Shown one piece after another: positions 1-10,833 of a stretch of DNA of 20,408 nucleotides (position 1 is the stretch's first letter; the number at the start of each line of letters is the position of its first letter). The position numbers were made by a program, and so were the translations under genes. This DNA is from Irineochytrium annulatum. Lineage: Eukaryota > Chytridiomycota > Chytridiomycetes > Chytridiales > Chytridiaceae. The notes beneath the pieces are model-generated. The model was not told the DNA's origin. It did no database searches and saw nothing but the letters and a program-made list of their open reading frames with translations. The stretch lies in the NCBI GenBank assembly GCA_027600665.1, contig JADGJL010000472.1, positions 1-20,408 of the forward strand, in the 5' to 3' direction.

Positions 1-120
1 GGGGTGTTGTTGGGGTGGCTGTGAATGAATCTGCTGAGAGTGAGAATGTTGAAGGAATGGATAGGACTAGGAGAACTTTCATCGATTACTGGTTGCTTAC
101 TTTTTCGATCACCTTTCTAG

Positions 121-1458
121 ATTGGCTTCGTGAAATTTCGTACGCGGCTAAACGCCCTTCAGGCCCGTGACATCCTGAACGGGAGGAAGGTCGACGCCGA
201 GCGCGGATGTATCTTGAAGGCTGAGGTTGCCAAAAAGAACCTGCATACGAAGCGCGGTCTTTCCAACGATCACCAAAGCCTGGAAGCGGGCCGCGACATC
301 GCCGCTTTCTCCGCGATCGCGCCCAACCCGATTCGCCTCAGCAGCTCAACGATGTCTAATTTCGTCTCCGGCCGCGCTCCGGCCGCCAGCATGGTCCTTC
401 CCTTGCCAAAGCACACCTCAGCCTTCGATAACTACTATATTAGCATGAATAACGCGCCTATGAGCCGGGACATGATGTCCTCCTCCTCCTCCATCTCCTC
501 TCTCGCATCACTTAACGAGGCTGCTGGACAGCAGCTCAGTAGCCACGCGTCCTTCCCCTCCCACTTTGACTACTTCACTAAGCCCGTCACTGAGACCTCC
601 CGCCGCGGCTCCCCGACGTCGTCCCTCGACGCCACTACCGCCGTCGTCTCGGACGGGAACCGCTCCTCCGGTTCATCGAACGCCGACATCTCGGAGCTCC
701 TGTCCTCATCGCTCTGCATCGACAATATCTCCGAGACGTCAGGCCCCATCACGACGCGCCCCCTTGACAGCCCCCGGTTCGGCGCGCCAACGTTTGAATC
801 CCTACATGATCAGCCACTGTCCGCGACAACGACCGCATTTGCGCCGACCCGTCACCCGTCCGACCGCGGCTTCTCGTCCGCCCTCTACTGCTCCGACTCC
901 CTCCTCCCGCCGTCCCGCCTGTCCATCAACACCTCCCTCGGCGATGTGCCATCGCCCGCCCCCGCCTCCGCCCCGCTTCTACGTCACCATCAGCCGCTCC
1001 CGAGTCCCGCCACGACGCAATTCGTCGCGCAACCGCAGCCGGAGTTCTTTAGGAGCGTCGCGGATCAGAACCCGCCGTGTAACACCCTGTACGTCGGGAA
1101 TTTGCCAAGCAATGCGAGTGAGGAGGAGCTCAGGATTCTGTTTGCGGGGTGCAAGGGGTTTAGAAGGTTGAGCTTTAGGCAGAGAACTGGGGGGCCTATG
1201 TGTTTCGTTGAGGTATGTATTTCTCCTTTAGTCCGACCTATTGCGATAATGTGTAAACGCTGATGTTGTAAATAGTTTGATGATGTCAGATACGCTCATC
1301 GGGCCCTCGTCGAGCTGCACGGGCAACCGTTGATGAACTCGGTGAAGGGCGGGATCCGGCTCAGCTTTTCGAAGAACCCATTGGGCGTGCGCCAGAATGT
1401 GATGCCGCAGATGTCGGGCATGGACAGGGACCCGAGCAGGTTGATTTTTAGTTGCTAG
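121..1458 (+). CDS. WHI3: Whi3-like RNA-binding protein, 3' part (5' partial)
   Basis: RNA-binding protein of the fungal Whi3/Mde7 type; in yeast Whi3 binds the CLN3 mRNA and controls cell-cycle entry and aggregation state. Exons are 121-1212 and 1276-1458; the 63-nt intron (GTATGT...TAG) restores the second RRM. The visible protein opens in the C-terminal half of RRM1 (IGFVKFRTR..., then [14 protein letters not shown], a Whi3-type signature), continues through a long Ser/Pro-rich low-complexity linker of about 270 residues, and ends with RRM2: RNP2 is LYVGNLP, RNP1-like is MCFVEF, followed by [17 protein letters not shown], which is diagnostic for this family. The stop is TAG at 1456-1458. 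There is no in-frame ATG at the left: a CTAG acceptor at 117-120 shows that upstream exons, including the first half of RRM1, lie outside the window. The low-complexity linker is typical of the condensate-forming region in this family. Confidence 0.88.
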
Positions 1459-2558
1459 AGATGGAGGTGGAAGTTTTGCGTTTTTTTGCATGGAGTACTT
1501 CGCATCGCAGTTGATTGCCTTGCTGTATTTGCATCCTCTTATAGAGTCTCTGTCATAGTTGGAAATGCGGTTACGCTCTCGTTCCTTTTTCCTCACCTTC
1601 GTTAGACCGCTCCACATTACTCTTTGATTTTGAGCTTGCTTTTCACGACATACTTCCATTAATTTTCATCAATTCATCCAAACCATATCCTCTTAGGTGT
1701 GCTGGTACGAGCCCTAAACCACTGTTTACTTAGAATCACATACTTGCGTCATTCGCTAGAGGAACAACTCCCCCTTTCACACCCAGTCGATTACATTCAC
1801 ACCCATTCCATTACATCATCACCATACACTATACTCTCACTTAGGTTCACGCCGTACATCAAGGTTTACTTGACCGCGCATATCTTCCGTCTTGTATCCA
1901 CCATTTTTTTTGGCTGATTTTTTCCCAGCTAGTTATTGCTGCGGGCATTACTTTCTTTCGTCATCCTTGTAGCTCTTTTAATGTTCAATAGTCCTCTGTT
2001 TCAGTCCTGCTTGCTCCTCCTTGCCTGCACGTGTTTTTATTCTTTGGTGGTCGATGGTACGTGAGCATGAACATGGTTATTTGCTCGCGTGGTTATGCCC
2101 TCCGTCGCCACGTTGGTTTCTCTCTTGTGTTTATACTACACATGTTCTTGAGCTAAATGTATTCTTTTGCCTTGCACCGAGAGGAGAGTTTTCTTACAGT
2201 GTTAAAGGCATCCTTCGTACTGATATAGTAGAAGCAAACATGAACACCTCTTATTTCCCTGTACGCACATACCATCCTTTTTACGCAAGTAGCTATCATG
2301 ACACGACCCCGAGCTGGCCGACCCTTGCGTAGCAGATCACCGACCGCAATACGTTGGACCCTGTTAGCACTGATGACGTGGACGACGGTTCCAAAGTATT
2401 TTTTATTGGCGACAGCGATAAAAGATGAATGATGAATAGCAATAGAAAGTCCATGGGTTTGCAATGAAGTGCACAAAAAAGTGGAATAGAAAAGACATCA
2501 AAAGAGATCGATAACCAAACGGCAGTTGTCCACCAGAGCCGGAAACTCCAATGTTCCT
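1459..2558. other. Convergent intergenic spacer
   Basis: This stretch lies between the stop codons of the Whi3-like gene (+) and the P450 reductase (-), so it should hold two 3' UTRs. It is richer in A+T than its neighbours, with short T-runs near 1485 and 1905-1922. Open frames here are short, have poor codon usage and match nothing I recognise. No RNA gene or repeat array was seen. Confidence 0.6.
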
Positions 2559-5221
2559 CTACCAAACATCCTCCTGGTATCTCTGCGACGACTTCAGGTT
2601 CTTCAGCCACGCCTTGGCCGCGTCGTCATTCTTCCCGCCGAGAGTCTTCGCGATGCGCAGGAGTTCGGCCTGGACGTCGGACGCCATGTTTTTCGCATCA
2701 CTGCAGGTAAATGAAAAGAATCGTGAGCGCCAAATGTTGAAAAGGAGGCAAGCTCAAACATCATAACATACCCGCAAACATAGAAGTATCCCCTCTTCTC
2801 ATTCAGCAACGCCCAAACCGCCTCCCCCTGCTCCTTTAACAAATGCTGCACGTACACCTTCTTCTCCCCAGCCCGCGAGAACGCGTTGAAAAACCTCAGA
2901 TCAAACGCCCTCGCGTCCCCCTCGGCCTCCCAGCTCTTGTTCTTCTCCTGCATGGCTGCAAACTCGTCCGCGTACAGGTGGTCCTGATCGGGGTGCCTGC
3001 ATCCATAGAACAGCCACGTGGGACCGACGCGCTTGGCCGGGTTCTTATTGTATTCGGAGAGGTGCATGCGCTCGGCCACAAAGCCGCGGAAGGGCGCCAC
3101 GCCGGTCCCCGGGCCGATCATGACGACGGGGACGGACATGTCCCTTGGCAGACGGAATGACGAGCCCCGGATGAAGATGGGGACGTGCAGAGGCGGTAAA
3201 GGACAGCCGACAACGTCTTCGGGATGGACGCCGTTGACGGCGCGGGTGTGGGCGACGGACTCGTCGTGGAGGCGGTCGATCATGGATGTCGCGAGACCCT
3301 CCTTGAAAGCAAGGGTGACGGCGCGCGTGGGGTCGAGCGGATCGTCGGTGGGCAAGACGTAGCGGACCACGACGGCGGTGACGCTGACCTTTGTTGGGTC
3401 CTTTTTGGAGGAGGAGGAGATAGAGTAGAAGCGGGGCGCTATGCGGGGGAGGAGCTCGGCGAGGATGACGGAGACGGGAATCTTTTTCGTGCGCCGTTAA
3501 TCAAACGGGAAAACAAAGTAGGGGAGAGCTTACCTTGACGCTCTTAAAGATAGTTAACACCTCCGCAAGGTTCTTCTGCGGCGTCTCGATCGACTTGACA
3601 AACAGGTCCTTGTTGTCCACAAGCGCGTACAGCGTGTCCCTCTCCTTCTCGGACGTCGCATACTTGCCCAGAATCTCCAGCTGATGCTGCTTCAGCGCGG
3701 GCGTGATAGCCAGGTAGTACGTCAACGCTGTTCGGTACGAGCAAGGCACCGGGAAAGGCACCTTCGCGGTGGAGGCTTGTGGGTTATCGCTGTTGGGCAC
3801 GAGCGTGAAAGCATGGTCGAGGTCCGCGTCGCTCATCCCCAGTGCCTTTGCGAGTGCCGCGACCTCCTCGTCGCGGTTCTTCGCGAGGATGCCGCAGTGA
3901 TCTCCCGTTTCATAGCGCAAACCGGACCCCTCGAGATCAAACTCCATATGGACGCAGTGGCGTTCAATCCGGACTCCCGCCGCAGCCGCAACATACTCCT
4001 TCCGGGACGGAACAAGAACGCCATTGCCGGTCGGGTACTCGTCGTAGGTTGAGGCGAAGAGCTGGCGCGAATGGCCGACACGGCTGAGGTAGGGGTTCTT
4101 GACGTTGTAGGTGATACGCTTCTTCGTGCTAAAGCGAGGACGTCGGCCAGTTAAAAATTCCAAAACGCTGCGTTCATGAATGCTGCCAACCTAATCTCGC
4201 TGTACTTGTCCCCTCCCTCGGTCACATCAGCGGCATTAACCTCACGCCTCCACCGCCTGGGCCTGCTGTCGGCCGAGACCTCGCCATGGAACAGCTCCGC
4301 CTCGTCCGCGTCCGAAGGTGCCAGGTTGAACAGCGGCACGTGAGGGTGCTCGCGACCACTTGATGCCGTAACGTCAAAGAACGCGGCAAGGGCTTCAAAG
4401 AGCTTTGGCTTCCACGCAAGGAAGTCATCCTCCAAACTTCCATCATCATCGCCCTCACCAGGCTCTCCGACAATCTCAGCTCCAATCGCCTTCAGTCTCC
4501 TTGTCGTCCTCCGCGAAATGGCGTTGAAGTGCTCGTACGTCTTGTTCCCCAACCCAAACATCGTGAACCTGATGTTCTTCCCGGCCTTCTCCTCCGTCAT
4601 CTCATCCTCAACCTCGACCTCCTCGTCATCCCCCTTGCCCCGTCCATCCATGAGCCATTCATAGAAATCGATCGCATTGTCCGTCGGCTCTCCCTCGCCA
4701 TACGTGGCCAGGAAGAACCCCACCAGCCACTTGCCCGAGCCCGCGTCATCGACCGACGGCAGCTGCAGGAGCTCCATGGGGTCGTACTCCTCCAGATCGC
4801 ACACCAGCGTGTGCACGCCGAGGCTCGCACCAGCCTCCTTGGCCACACGCGATGCGAGGTCCTCGGCCGTCCCCGTCTGGGACCCATAGAAGAGAACATA
4901 CTTGTTCGGGTTGTCGACGGCCTTCATGGATTCCAGGATGGACTTCTTGCCGGACTTCCTGTTGGCGGCAAAAGGGAGGGCGAAGATGGCAGAGGATCCA
5001 ACGCTGGTTAGCGATCATGATGCCGGAAGGACGATGCATCAAGGAAACGGGACGGGCGCATACTTCGCTGCACCGGACGTCGGCGACTTGAGGTCGGGCT
5101 TCGAGGCCGCGGGCTTGACGGCCGGGGTCGATGAGGAGCTCCTAACGTATAGGAAGATGCCGGTCGCCGCCGCGACGAGCATGAGGACGGCGACGTCGGT
5201 GACGTCGAACATGGCTGGCAT
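2559..5221 (-). CDS. NADPH-cytochrome P450 reductase
   Basis: ER-anchored diflavin reductase that passes electrons from NADPH through FAD and FMN to cytochromes P450 and squalene monooxygenase. Minus-strand exons: 5221-5064, 4958-4191 (or 4206), 4128-3534, 3481-2772, 2700-2559, giving about 790 aa. All joins keep phase. Residues ~8-26 form an N-terminal membrane anchor. The FMN domain shows LFYGSQTGTAEDL (~75-87), ATYGEGEPTDN (~137-147) and FGLGNKTYEHFN (~187-198). The FAD domain shows RFYSISSS (~524). The NADPH domain shows GPGTGVAPFRGF (~631-642) and YVCGDAKNMA (~741-750). The chain ends in the family's stacking tryptophan (DVW). Start is ATG 5221, with a second in-frame ATG at 5212. The protein is somewhat longer than usual fungal reductases, partly through an acidic insert (DDEEVEVEDE) in the FMN domain. 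The second intron can use GTTGGC at 4190 or GTACAG at 4205; both keep phase. Confidence 0.95.
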
Positions 5222-6559
5222 CGTTAAGGTGGTGGAAGGAGGACGGAATGACGGCCACGTCGGCTCGAATGGGCCGATTTTGAACGAGAAACAAGTTGGC
5301 GGAAGCTGGCGGAAAAAACATTCACTTTGCCCTGTTAGTGTGGATCTCAGCAGGACGTCGGCTTCAACCGGACGACAGGGAGGGGCGAGGGGCGACGGAG
5401 GTGCTGGCTGGTTAATTAGCCTGCAAGGTGCAAATCCAAGTGTCTTGTTCAAGGGCTTGATCGTGACCTCCAGTGCATACGCCATACGCTGGGGCAACGT
5501 GATTTAAATAATCTCGGAATGGCTCTGTGGCATCGGTTTCCGTCACCGCACTCCTCCCGCTCCCGTCGGCCGGGCAGCTGCTCTTCGCTCGCCAAACGTG
5601 CTTTCACGTCGCATTCATCTTTCCAGCGAGTGCTATATTGAGCGGCTGGGAGGGGAGAATGCGAGGATCGCTTTACAGAGGGAAGCCGTGTGTCCCACAC
5701 CCCTTGTGGATGAAGGAGCGATGGAGTGTGCGCCGAACGAGCGCGTCGGTGCGGTACGATGCTCCTGGGAAAAGCAAAGGACAACTGGCCTCGTTGAGGC
5801 GCAGTTTTCATGGTCGAGATCGGACATGGCTGACCAGAAGGACCAGAAACAGATGCAACTGTTGAGAATGCAAATAGTGCATAAGCATATTTGATAGCTG
5901 TTCGTCGCTATATATTACCACTGAGGGTATGAACGAGCCTTGAGCGCACGGAGGCCAGCTTTGTACCTCTGCTGGCAGAGCCTTCCTGTCACTAAGAATG
6001 AACTGCAAGATACGGCCCCCTTTTCACGCCCATAGAATCCCGCTCCAATGCGACGATAGCGTCGTATGGCCTCATCAACTTCGCGACGTTCCAGGACCTA
6101 CGGCTCGCCCCCAGCCTGAACAACTTTTTCCCACGACCACGCGTGCTTCGGGATGACAAAGTGCGACGGCCTGCATGCTCTCCAGATGGGGGGTGGTTCG
6201 CAACTCGGACGTAACGGCCTGCAGACAGCGGAGCGGGACACTTGCGGGGGCACAGCCTGCCGGGTCTGAGCGACCAAGGCTGAGATGCCAGCATGACAGC
6301 GGCGATGATGAGCGTCGGCCATCACTGCGCGCGACTAAAGTCGAGTCGCGGCTAGATGGGGGGCTCGAAGCATTTGCGGGGTCTTGGAGCCGCCAGTTCC
6401 GCTTCCACAGCTTCAGCTGCAGAGCGCTTGAAGATCCCTTTCAGGGAGACACCAGCGGCTTGATCAGCCCTGCAAGTCATCGGCGGCGCTGAGCAACGTT
6501 GTCGGTCCCTGTGCTTTCAACGCGTCAAGCACGCAAGGTCGCTTTGCAGATCCCTTGTT

Positions 6560-6582
6560 GGTCAAAAACGCGCTTTTTGACC
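6560..6582. promoter_or_regulatory. 9-bp inverted repeat upstream of the CFEM-like gene
   Basis: GGTCAAAAA and TTTTTGACC are perfect inverted copies separated by CGCGC, about 113 nt before the CFEM-like ATG. The dyad could bind a dimeric transcription factor or form a hairpin in a long 5' leader. I recognise no specific factor, so the role is inferred from symmetry and position only. Confidence 0.35.
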
Positions 6583-6694
6583 CTACTTCCTCCCACATCC
6601 CACATCCTCCCTCCCCAGCTCCCCGCGACCTTTCCGCCCGCCACCGTCCTCCTCTCCTTCCATCCTTTCCTTGCCACCGCACCCACTTCCAGCA
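6583..6694 (+). promoter_or_regulatory. Pyrimidine-rich tract before the CFEM-like start codon
   Basis: The roughly 110 nt directly before the ATG at 6695 are almost entirely C and T on the plus strand (runs such as CCTCCCTCCCC and CCTCCTCTCCTTCC). CT-rich tracts next to the transcription start are common in promoters of strongly expressed fungal genes. The transcription start itself is not visible. Confidence 0.4.
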
Positions 6695-7355
6695 ATGCTC
6701 GCCCGCACGACCCCAATTGCTGTCCTCTCCCTTCTCGCGAGCCTCCTCGCCCCTGCGGCCCAGGCACAGTCGTACACGTCATCCCAGATCGTCAGCGCCG
6801 TCTCGCAGGCCGTCTCCAACCTCCCGCACTGCGCCCAGCTGTGCGTTGCCAAGATCCCCGGCTTCGGCGCCGGGAGCGTGACGATTGAGGAGATTGCGGC
6901 CATGTGCGCTGATAGGGTGTGTACATAAGAGGAGGAGGGTAGCGAGCAAACGACGGAATGGCAGTGCGAACGCTCGAGAGGAGCGAGCAAGCGAAGCGAG
7001 CATCATGTTTTATACTTAGCTTCACTCCCTCTACTTTAAAAATTTTTGTTGCTAACACCCCATCTCTCTCTTCAAGACCGCCAACATCAACATCCTCACC
7101 ACCTGCGTCCAGTCCACCTGCCCCGCTGGGGACCAGTCCGCCGTCGCGCCGCTCGTCCAGGCCATCCCGGCCGGTTGCGCCATGATCCTTGCCGACAACC
7201 TCGGGTCGGCGTCCACGGCGAAACCGTCTGGGAGCGCCGCGACCGTCGCGGGCGGACAGGGAAACCTGGCCCAGTCCGGGGCGGCTGAGGGTCTTGGCAA
7301 GACCATGGGCGGCGTTTTCGCTGCCGTCGGGGTCGTGCTGGCTGTTATGTTGTAG
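6695..7355 (+). CDS. CFEM-like secreted, GPI-anchored protein
   Basis: Predicted cell-surface protein of 166 aa. Exons are 6695-6916 and 7077-7355; the 160-nt intron has GTGTGT, a CTAAC branch site near 7052 and a CAAG acceptor. Residues 1-24 form a signal peptide (MLARTTPIAVLSLLASLLAP, then AAQA cleavage). The core has LPHCAQLC at 43-50, AMCAD near 71, a CVQSTC segment at 84-89 and a last cysteine at 108, which follows the CFEM plan (LPxCAxxC ... CxxxxC). A Ser/Gly/Ala linker and a short hydrophobic tail (GGVFAAVGVVLAVML) mark a GPI-attachment signal. CFEM proteins bind haem or act in surface adhesion and virulence-like roles in various fungi. Only six cysteines are visible instead of the usual eight, so the haem pocket may be altered and the family call is a close resemblance, not a certainty. 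The start follows a typical fungal CAGCAATG context. Confidence 0.72.
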
Positions 7356-7834
7356 AGGGATTACATTACAAGGAGTAGAGAAAAGCAGGGGTGGCGGTGA
7401 TGCTGTAAGGACGCTGCTGTGACGGGGTGGACAGTGGGTCCTTCGAGTCGGTGTTGGGCTTCATATTGGCATTGCAGGAATTTAGCTGCTCACTATGCTT
7501 CTGCAGTGTGGTGGGCTCGCGTCAGTTAGTGACCTGACGCCTGTATTTATTATGTCGGTTGTTCTTCACTTTCGGGCGGTCGTTGTTTGTGTCTTTGTCT
7601 CTTCTTCCGTCCTTTCGTTACTTGTTACTTTTCCGTTTTATTGCTTCTTCGCGTATCCCAAAAATTTGTCAGCGACAATATTATATTCGGTTTTTCAGCC
7701 GCACAGCATCACGAACTTCATCCCGCATGTCCATTCATATTGAGCGCAAATATAAAATACACAGTGTGGAAGGCTGAAATTGTCACACCCACTTCCAAGC
7801 CCCCAACTGGTGTTGTCCCCATTTCCAATCCATC
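7356..7834. other. Spacer between CFEM-like gene and ATX1
   Basis: It contains the 3' UTR of the CFEM-like gene and the promoter of ATX1. A T-rich stretch (about 7550-7720) on the plus strand gives overlapping short open frames in all three frames, which is what compositional bias produces rather than a gene. The only specific signal I note is the TATA-like element listed separately. Confidence 0.5.
7751..7757 (+). promoter_or_regulatory. TATA-like element upstream of ATX1
   Basis: TATAAAA lies about 80 nt before the ATX1 start codon at 7835, a reasonable distance for a fungal TATA box. The assignment rests on motif and spacing only. Confidence 0.4.
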
Positions 7835-8090
7835 ATGACCGAGGTACTGTCTCCATTCCCTCCTCTGCCTCTCTGACCCCTTCCTTGCCATCCAGTACAA
7901 GTTCAAGGTTGGCATGACGTGCGGCGGCTGCACGGGCGCGGTGCAGCGGATCCTGTCCAAGACGGACGGCGTCGAGAGCTTCGACATCTCGCTCGAGACT
8001 CAGACCGTGGTCGTGCAGTCGAGCAAGCTGAGCAAGGAGGACGTTGAGGCTGTTATTAAGAAGAGCGGGAAGACTGTGGAGGCTTTGTAG
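7835..8090 (+). CDS. ATX1: Atx1-type copper chaperone
   Basis: Cytosolic copper chaperone that hands Cu(I) to the P-type ATPase of the trans-Golgi (Ccc2 in yeast), supplying multicopper oxidases and high-affinity iron uptake. Exon 1 is only nine bases (ATG ACC GAG, 7835-7843); a 52-nt intron (GTACTG...CCAG) follows, and exon 2 is 7896-8090. The protein has 67 aa, the usual size, and is a single HMA domain. The metal site is VGMTCGGC (MxCxxC), with the Atx1-type sequence CGGCTGAVQRIL after it. A lysine-rich C-terminal part (KKSGKTVEAL) matches the basic surface that docks on the acidic ATPase domain. The first exon is far too short to be found by open-frame length, so the start depends on the splice reading. 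Confidence 0.93.
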
Positions 8091-9357
8091 AGCCGGGATT
8101 TGTGAGGGCAGACGACGAAGGGGTTAGCAGTGCAGTTCCGGGGTATGCCCAAGTAGTTGTTGAATTTCTTCCTTTTTTCCCGAGAGGGAGGGCATTCCGT
8201 TGTATCCCTGAGATTATTTGAACAAGCTAAATTCATGACACGTTTGCGCTAGCTTGGGTACGCTTTCCCTCTAGTAGCAGTATAACGATCACATCTAGTT
8301 AAACACATTTGATCTATTACATTAGTTATTTTTCCATTGTGTACCAATGATGACATACCTGCTGGGCTTCCTATCATCCAACTCGTGCCTCTCCCTCAAG
8401 TTCAAATCGGCGTACCACCGCTCCATCTTTACGTCCACAACCGAGGAGCTCGCAATCCGTTCCCTTAGACTGGAATTCTTTCCCTCGACGCATGGCATTG
8501 ACGTAACTCATTTGAGATGCTTGATTGCGGTCCACCGCGGCCATATAACACTAGAGTTTGCCTCTTGGCTAGGAAATTCATCTGACGAGGGACCGAATCG
8601 CGCTCCGAACTTGATCCCGATCTTCACCACCCATCCCTGTACTGGTAGTACCAATACACCGCGTAGTGTGTGTGTCGAGGTTCGGACTTGCCTTCCTTCA
8701 GGCGCAGGTGTGCGGACTTGAAAGGTGAGCTGGTAACGAGGAAAGGCGGAGGGACAGAAAGTCCAGGAAGCACACGTGAATCAGCAGCACACAAATTACA
8801 GTACCCCTATTATCCGCGACCGCCAGCTCCCCTCCGTGAGATACAGCCCGTCCTCCGGCGTACTCGCAGCCGGTCTGCGAATAGAGCGGTTGGTTTCAAA
8901 GGCAACCACTCCCGGTTATACACGGAGAAAGTATCGTAGCTTCAGAACATACGGGTGCCTCGCATTCAGCTTCCTGTCGATATTCTCACAACGGCGGTCA
9001 GCAAGAACGAAAGATTTGCAATTACGCGTCACCCTGGCCTGTCCCGGACTGAGCAGCGAGGCCAGTTTCCACTCCAGCCAGACGTTGCCGAGTACGAGCC
9101 GGCCTGTGATCACTGTGGTCGGAGCAGAGGCGGCGGCTTGAACGGGTTGTCGGTGCAATCCAAGCCACGCTCAAGCGACATCGACGCCACTAACTAGCGT
9201 CCTCAACAGCAGCTTCTCGGCGCGCTCTTCGGTAATTTGATCGTTAGCACATCAGCATGCATGTCGCGTTAACCATTGAACAGCATCGCTGTCACTTCCA
9301 AAGTTCATCGTTTTTGCCGCCGCATCAACTTCTCCGCGGCAGCGTGACTGACCCCCC
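8091..9357. other. Intergenic spacer, ATX1 to FEN1-like gene
   Basis: 1.27 kb containing the ATX1 3' UTR and the promoter of the FEN1-like gene. Open frames at 8347-8724 and 8776-9144 (+) exist, but their translations show no domain, no signal sequence and no conserved motif I recognise. No tRNA box, 5S rRNA signature or repeat array was found. Confidence 0.5.
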
Positions 9358-10833
9358 ATGGGCGTCCGAGAGCTCATGACGCTCCTCAAGAAGCATGCCC
9401 CCTCTGCCCTCACGCCCGTACCCGACCTCCAATCCCGCTTCGCCGGCTCCCTCATGGCCATCGACGCAAAGAACTTCGCCTACAAGTTCCTCAAGACCCG
9501 CCGAACGCCCCATCCCGAATCGCCCGTGAACTTGCTTCCGTTTACGCCCAAGCAGAATCCGTTCCACAATGTGCTGATACGGAGCTTCTACATGGTCGAG
9601 CATCTCGTGCAGAGGGGCATCGCCCCCGTCTTCTGCTTTGATGGCGAGGCTATGGAGCTGAAGCGGTTTGAGAGGGAACGGAGGGAGAAGAGAAGAATGG
9701 CGGATGTCGTCGACGCAAAGTTTGAGCGAGAGAGGCAGGAGCTCGTCGCCGGGATGCTGGCCGCGTGCAGGGAGGGGGTCACAAAGAGGATCGAAGAGCT
9801 AGCGGAGTTGCACAGGGAGCTGCACGGCAGGGCTAAGGAGGCGGGTGTACCGTCGCCAAGGTTGGCAATGTACGAGCAGACCGCGGACAGCCTCAACGTC
9901 TACCTGTCGGGCGGCGCTCGGACGGCGGCAACGGACAGTGCTGGTGACTTGGGCGCGGACTTGCCTCCTCTTCGGCGCCTCGACAAAGAGCTGCAGAAGA
10001 TAAAGGAGTCCTTTATCGACATCGAGTCACTCGAGCTACGGTCCGTCCGGCTGACCGTCGGCCAGTTGGAGGATCTTAAGCTCATGTTCCGGCTCATGGG
10101 CTGCGCTATCCTGGACGCTCCGCACGAGGGTGAGGCCCTGTGCTCTCATCTGACGCACGTGGGCCTCTGTTCCGTCGCCGCGACCGAGGACCTGGATTGC
10201 GTGATTCATGGGGATGGGTTGCTGCTGACAAAGTACGACGGGTTTGATAACCCGGATGTAAGTGTGGCCGTATCTCCCTCATTTTGCTTATGTATGAACG
10301 TTAAGCAATGTGTAACAGCAACAACCGATCGTGGTCGACCCCGTCGAGGCGAGGGACGCGATGGGCCTTTCGCCAATGGAGATGATTGACCTCGCCTTGC
10401 TCCTTCAGACCGATTTCACCGAGGGCAAGCTGCACGGTGTAAGCTTCTCGACCTTGTTCTGCCTTTTGTCATTAATTCATTATAAAATTTGTAGGTGGGC
10501 CCGGTCAAGGCTTATAACTACATTCACCTCTACGGCTCCATCGAGTCTATCCTCGACCACTACTCGCCCCGATACGACGACGACTTGCCCGCTTTCAATT
10601 ACGTGGCCGCACGGGAGGCGTTTTCCGGCGCCGAGTTCGAGGGATACGCGTTACCCGCGCCTGAGGAGCTGCGATGGAGGGGGCCCGGCGCGGGGCAGGA
10701 GCGGGAGTTGAGGGAGTTCCTCTGGGACAAGGGCGTGCTTGAGGACACGGAGAGGAGGTGGGTGACGGGGGCGATGATGGGGATGGCTGAGAGATTAAAG
10801 GCCGTGACGGGGGCAAGGATTGTTGATGGCTAA
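9358..10833 (+). CDS. Divergent FEN1/XPG-family nuclease
   Basis: Structure-specific 5' nuclease of the FEN1/XPG family, which cuts flaps or branched DNA with two metal ions. Exons 9358-10257, 10319-10438 and 10495-10833 give 452 aa. The expected carboxylates are present: D36 (MAIDAKN), D95 (CFDGEA), E257 and E259 (PHEGEAL), D278 and D280 (TEDLDC), and D332 (LQTDFTEG). The helix-hairpin region VGPVKAYNYI starts at ~341 and lies across the second splice site, GGT|GTG. Catalysis is therefore plausible. It differs from canonical FEN1 in an N-terminus MGVRELMTLL, a region between the N and I domains that is roughly 70 residues longer and rich in charged helix, and the absence of a recognisable PCNA-binding tail. 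It is probably a paralogue or a fast-evolving orthologue, not standard Rad27. Introns are 61 and 56 nt. Confidence 0.85.

Larger units (their letters stand above)
5222..6694. other. Divergent promoter region, P450 reductase / CFEM-like gene
   Basis: About 1.47 kb between the start codons of two diverging genes. I see no convincing coding exon: open frames of 60-120 codons occur on both strands but have no domain and mutually overlap. It holds a TATATATT stretch near 5909, a 9-bp dyad at 6560-6582 and a pyrimidine-rich tract just before the CFEM-like start; the last two are listed separately. No tRNA or rRNA signature was found. Confidence 0.55.

Noticed and set aside
5527..5865. Plus-strand frame of 112 codons in the divergent promoter region
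   Set aside because: It lacks an ATG start and domain content, and frames of similar length occur on the opposite strand over the same bases.
8347..8724. Open frame of 124 codons on the plus strand, starting MMTYLLGFLSS
   Set aside because: No recognisable domain, no convincing codon bias and no supporting splice structure. It sits in a spacer with other overlapping frames.
8776..9144. Plus-strand frame of about 121 codons upstream of the FEN1-like gene
   Set aside because: It starts without an ATG, is overlapped by other frames of similar length and shows no conserved motif.
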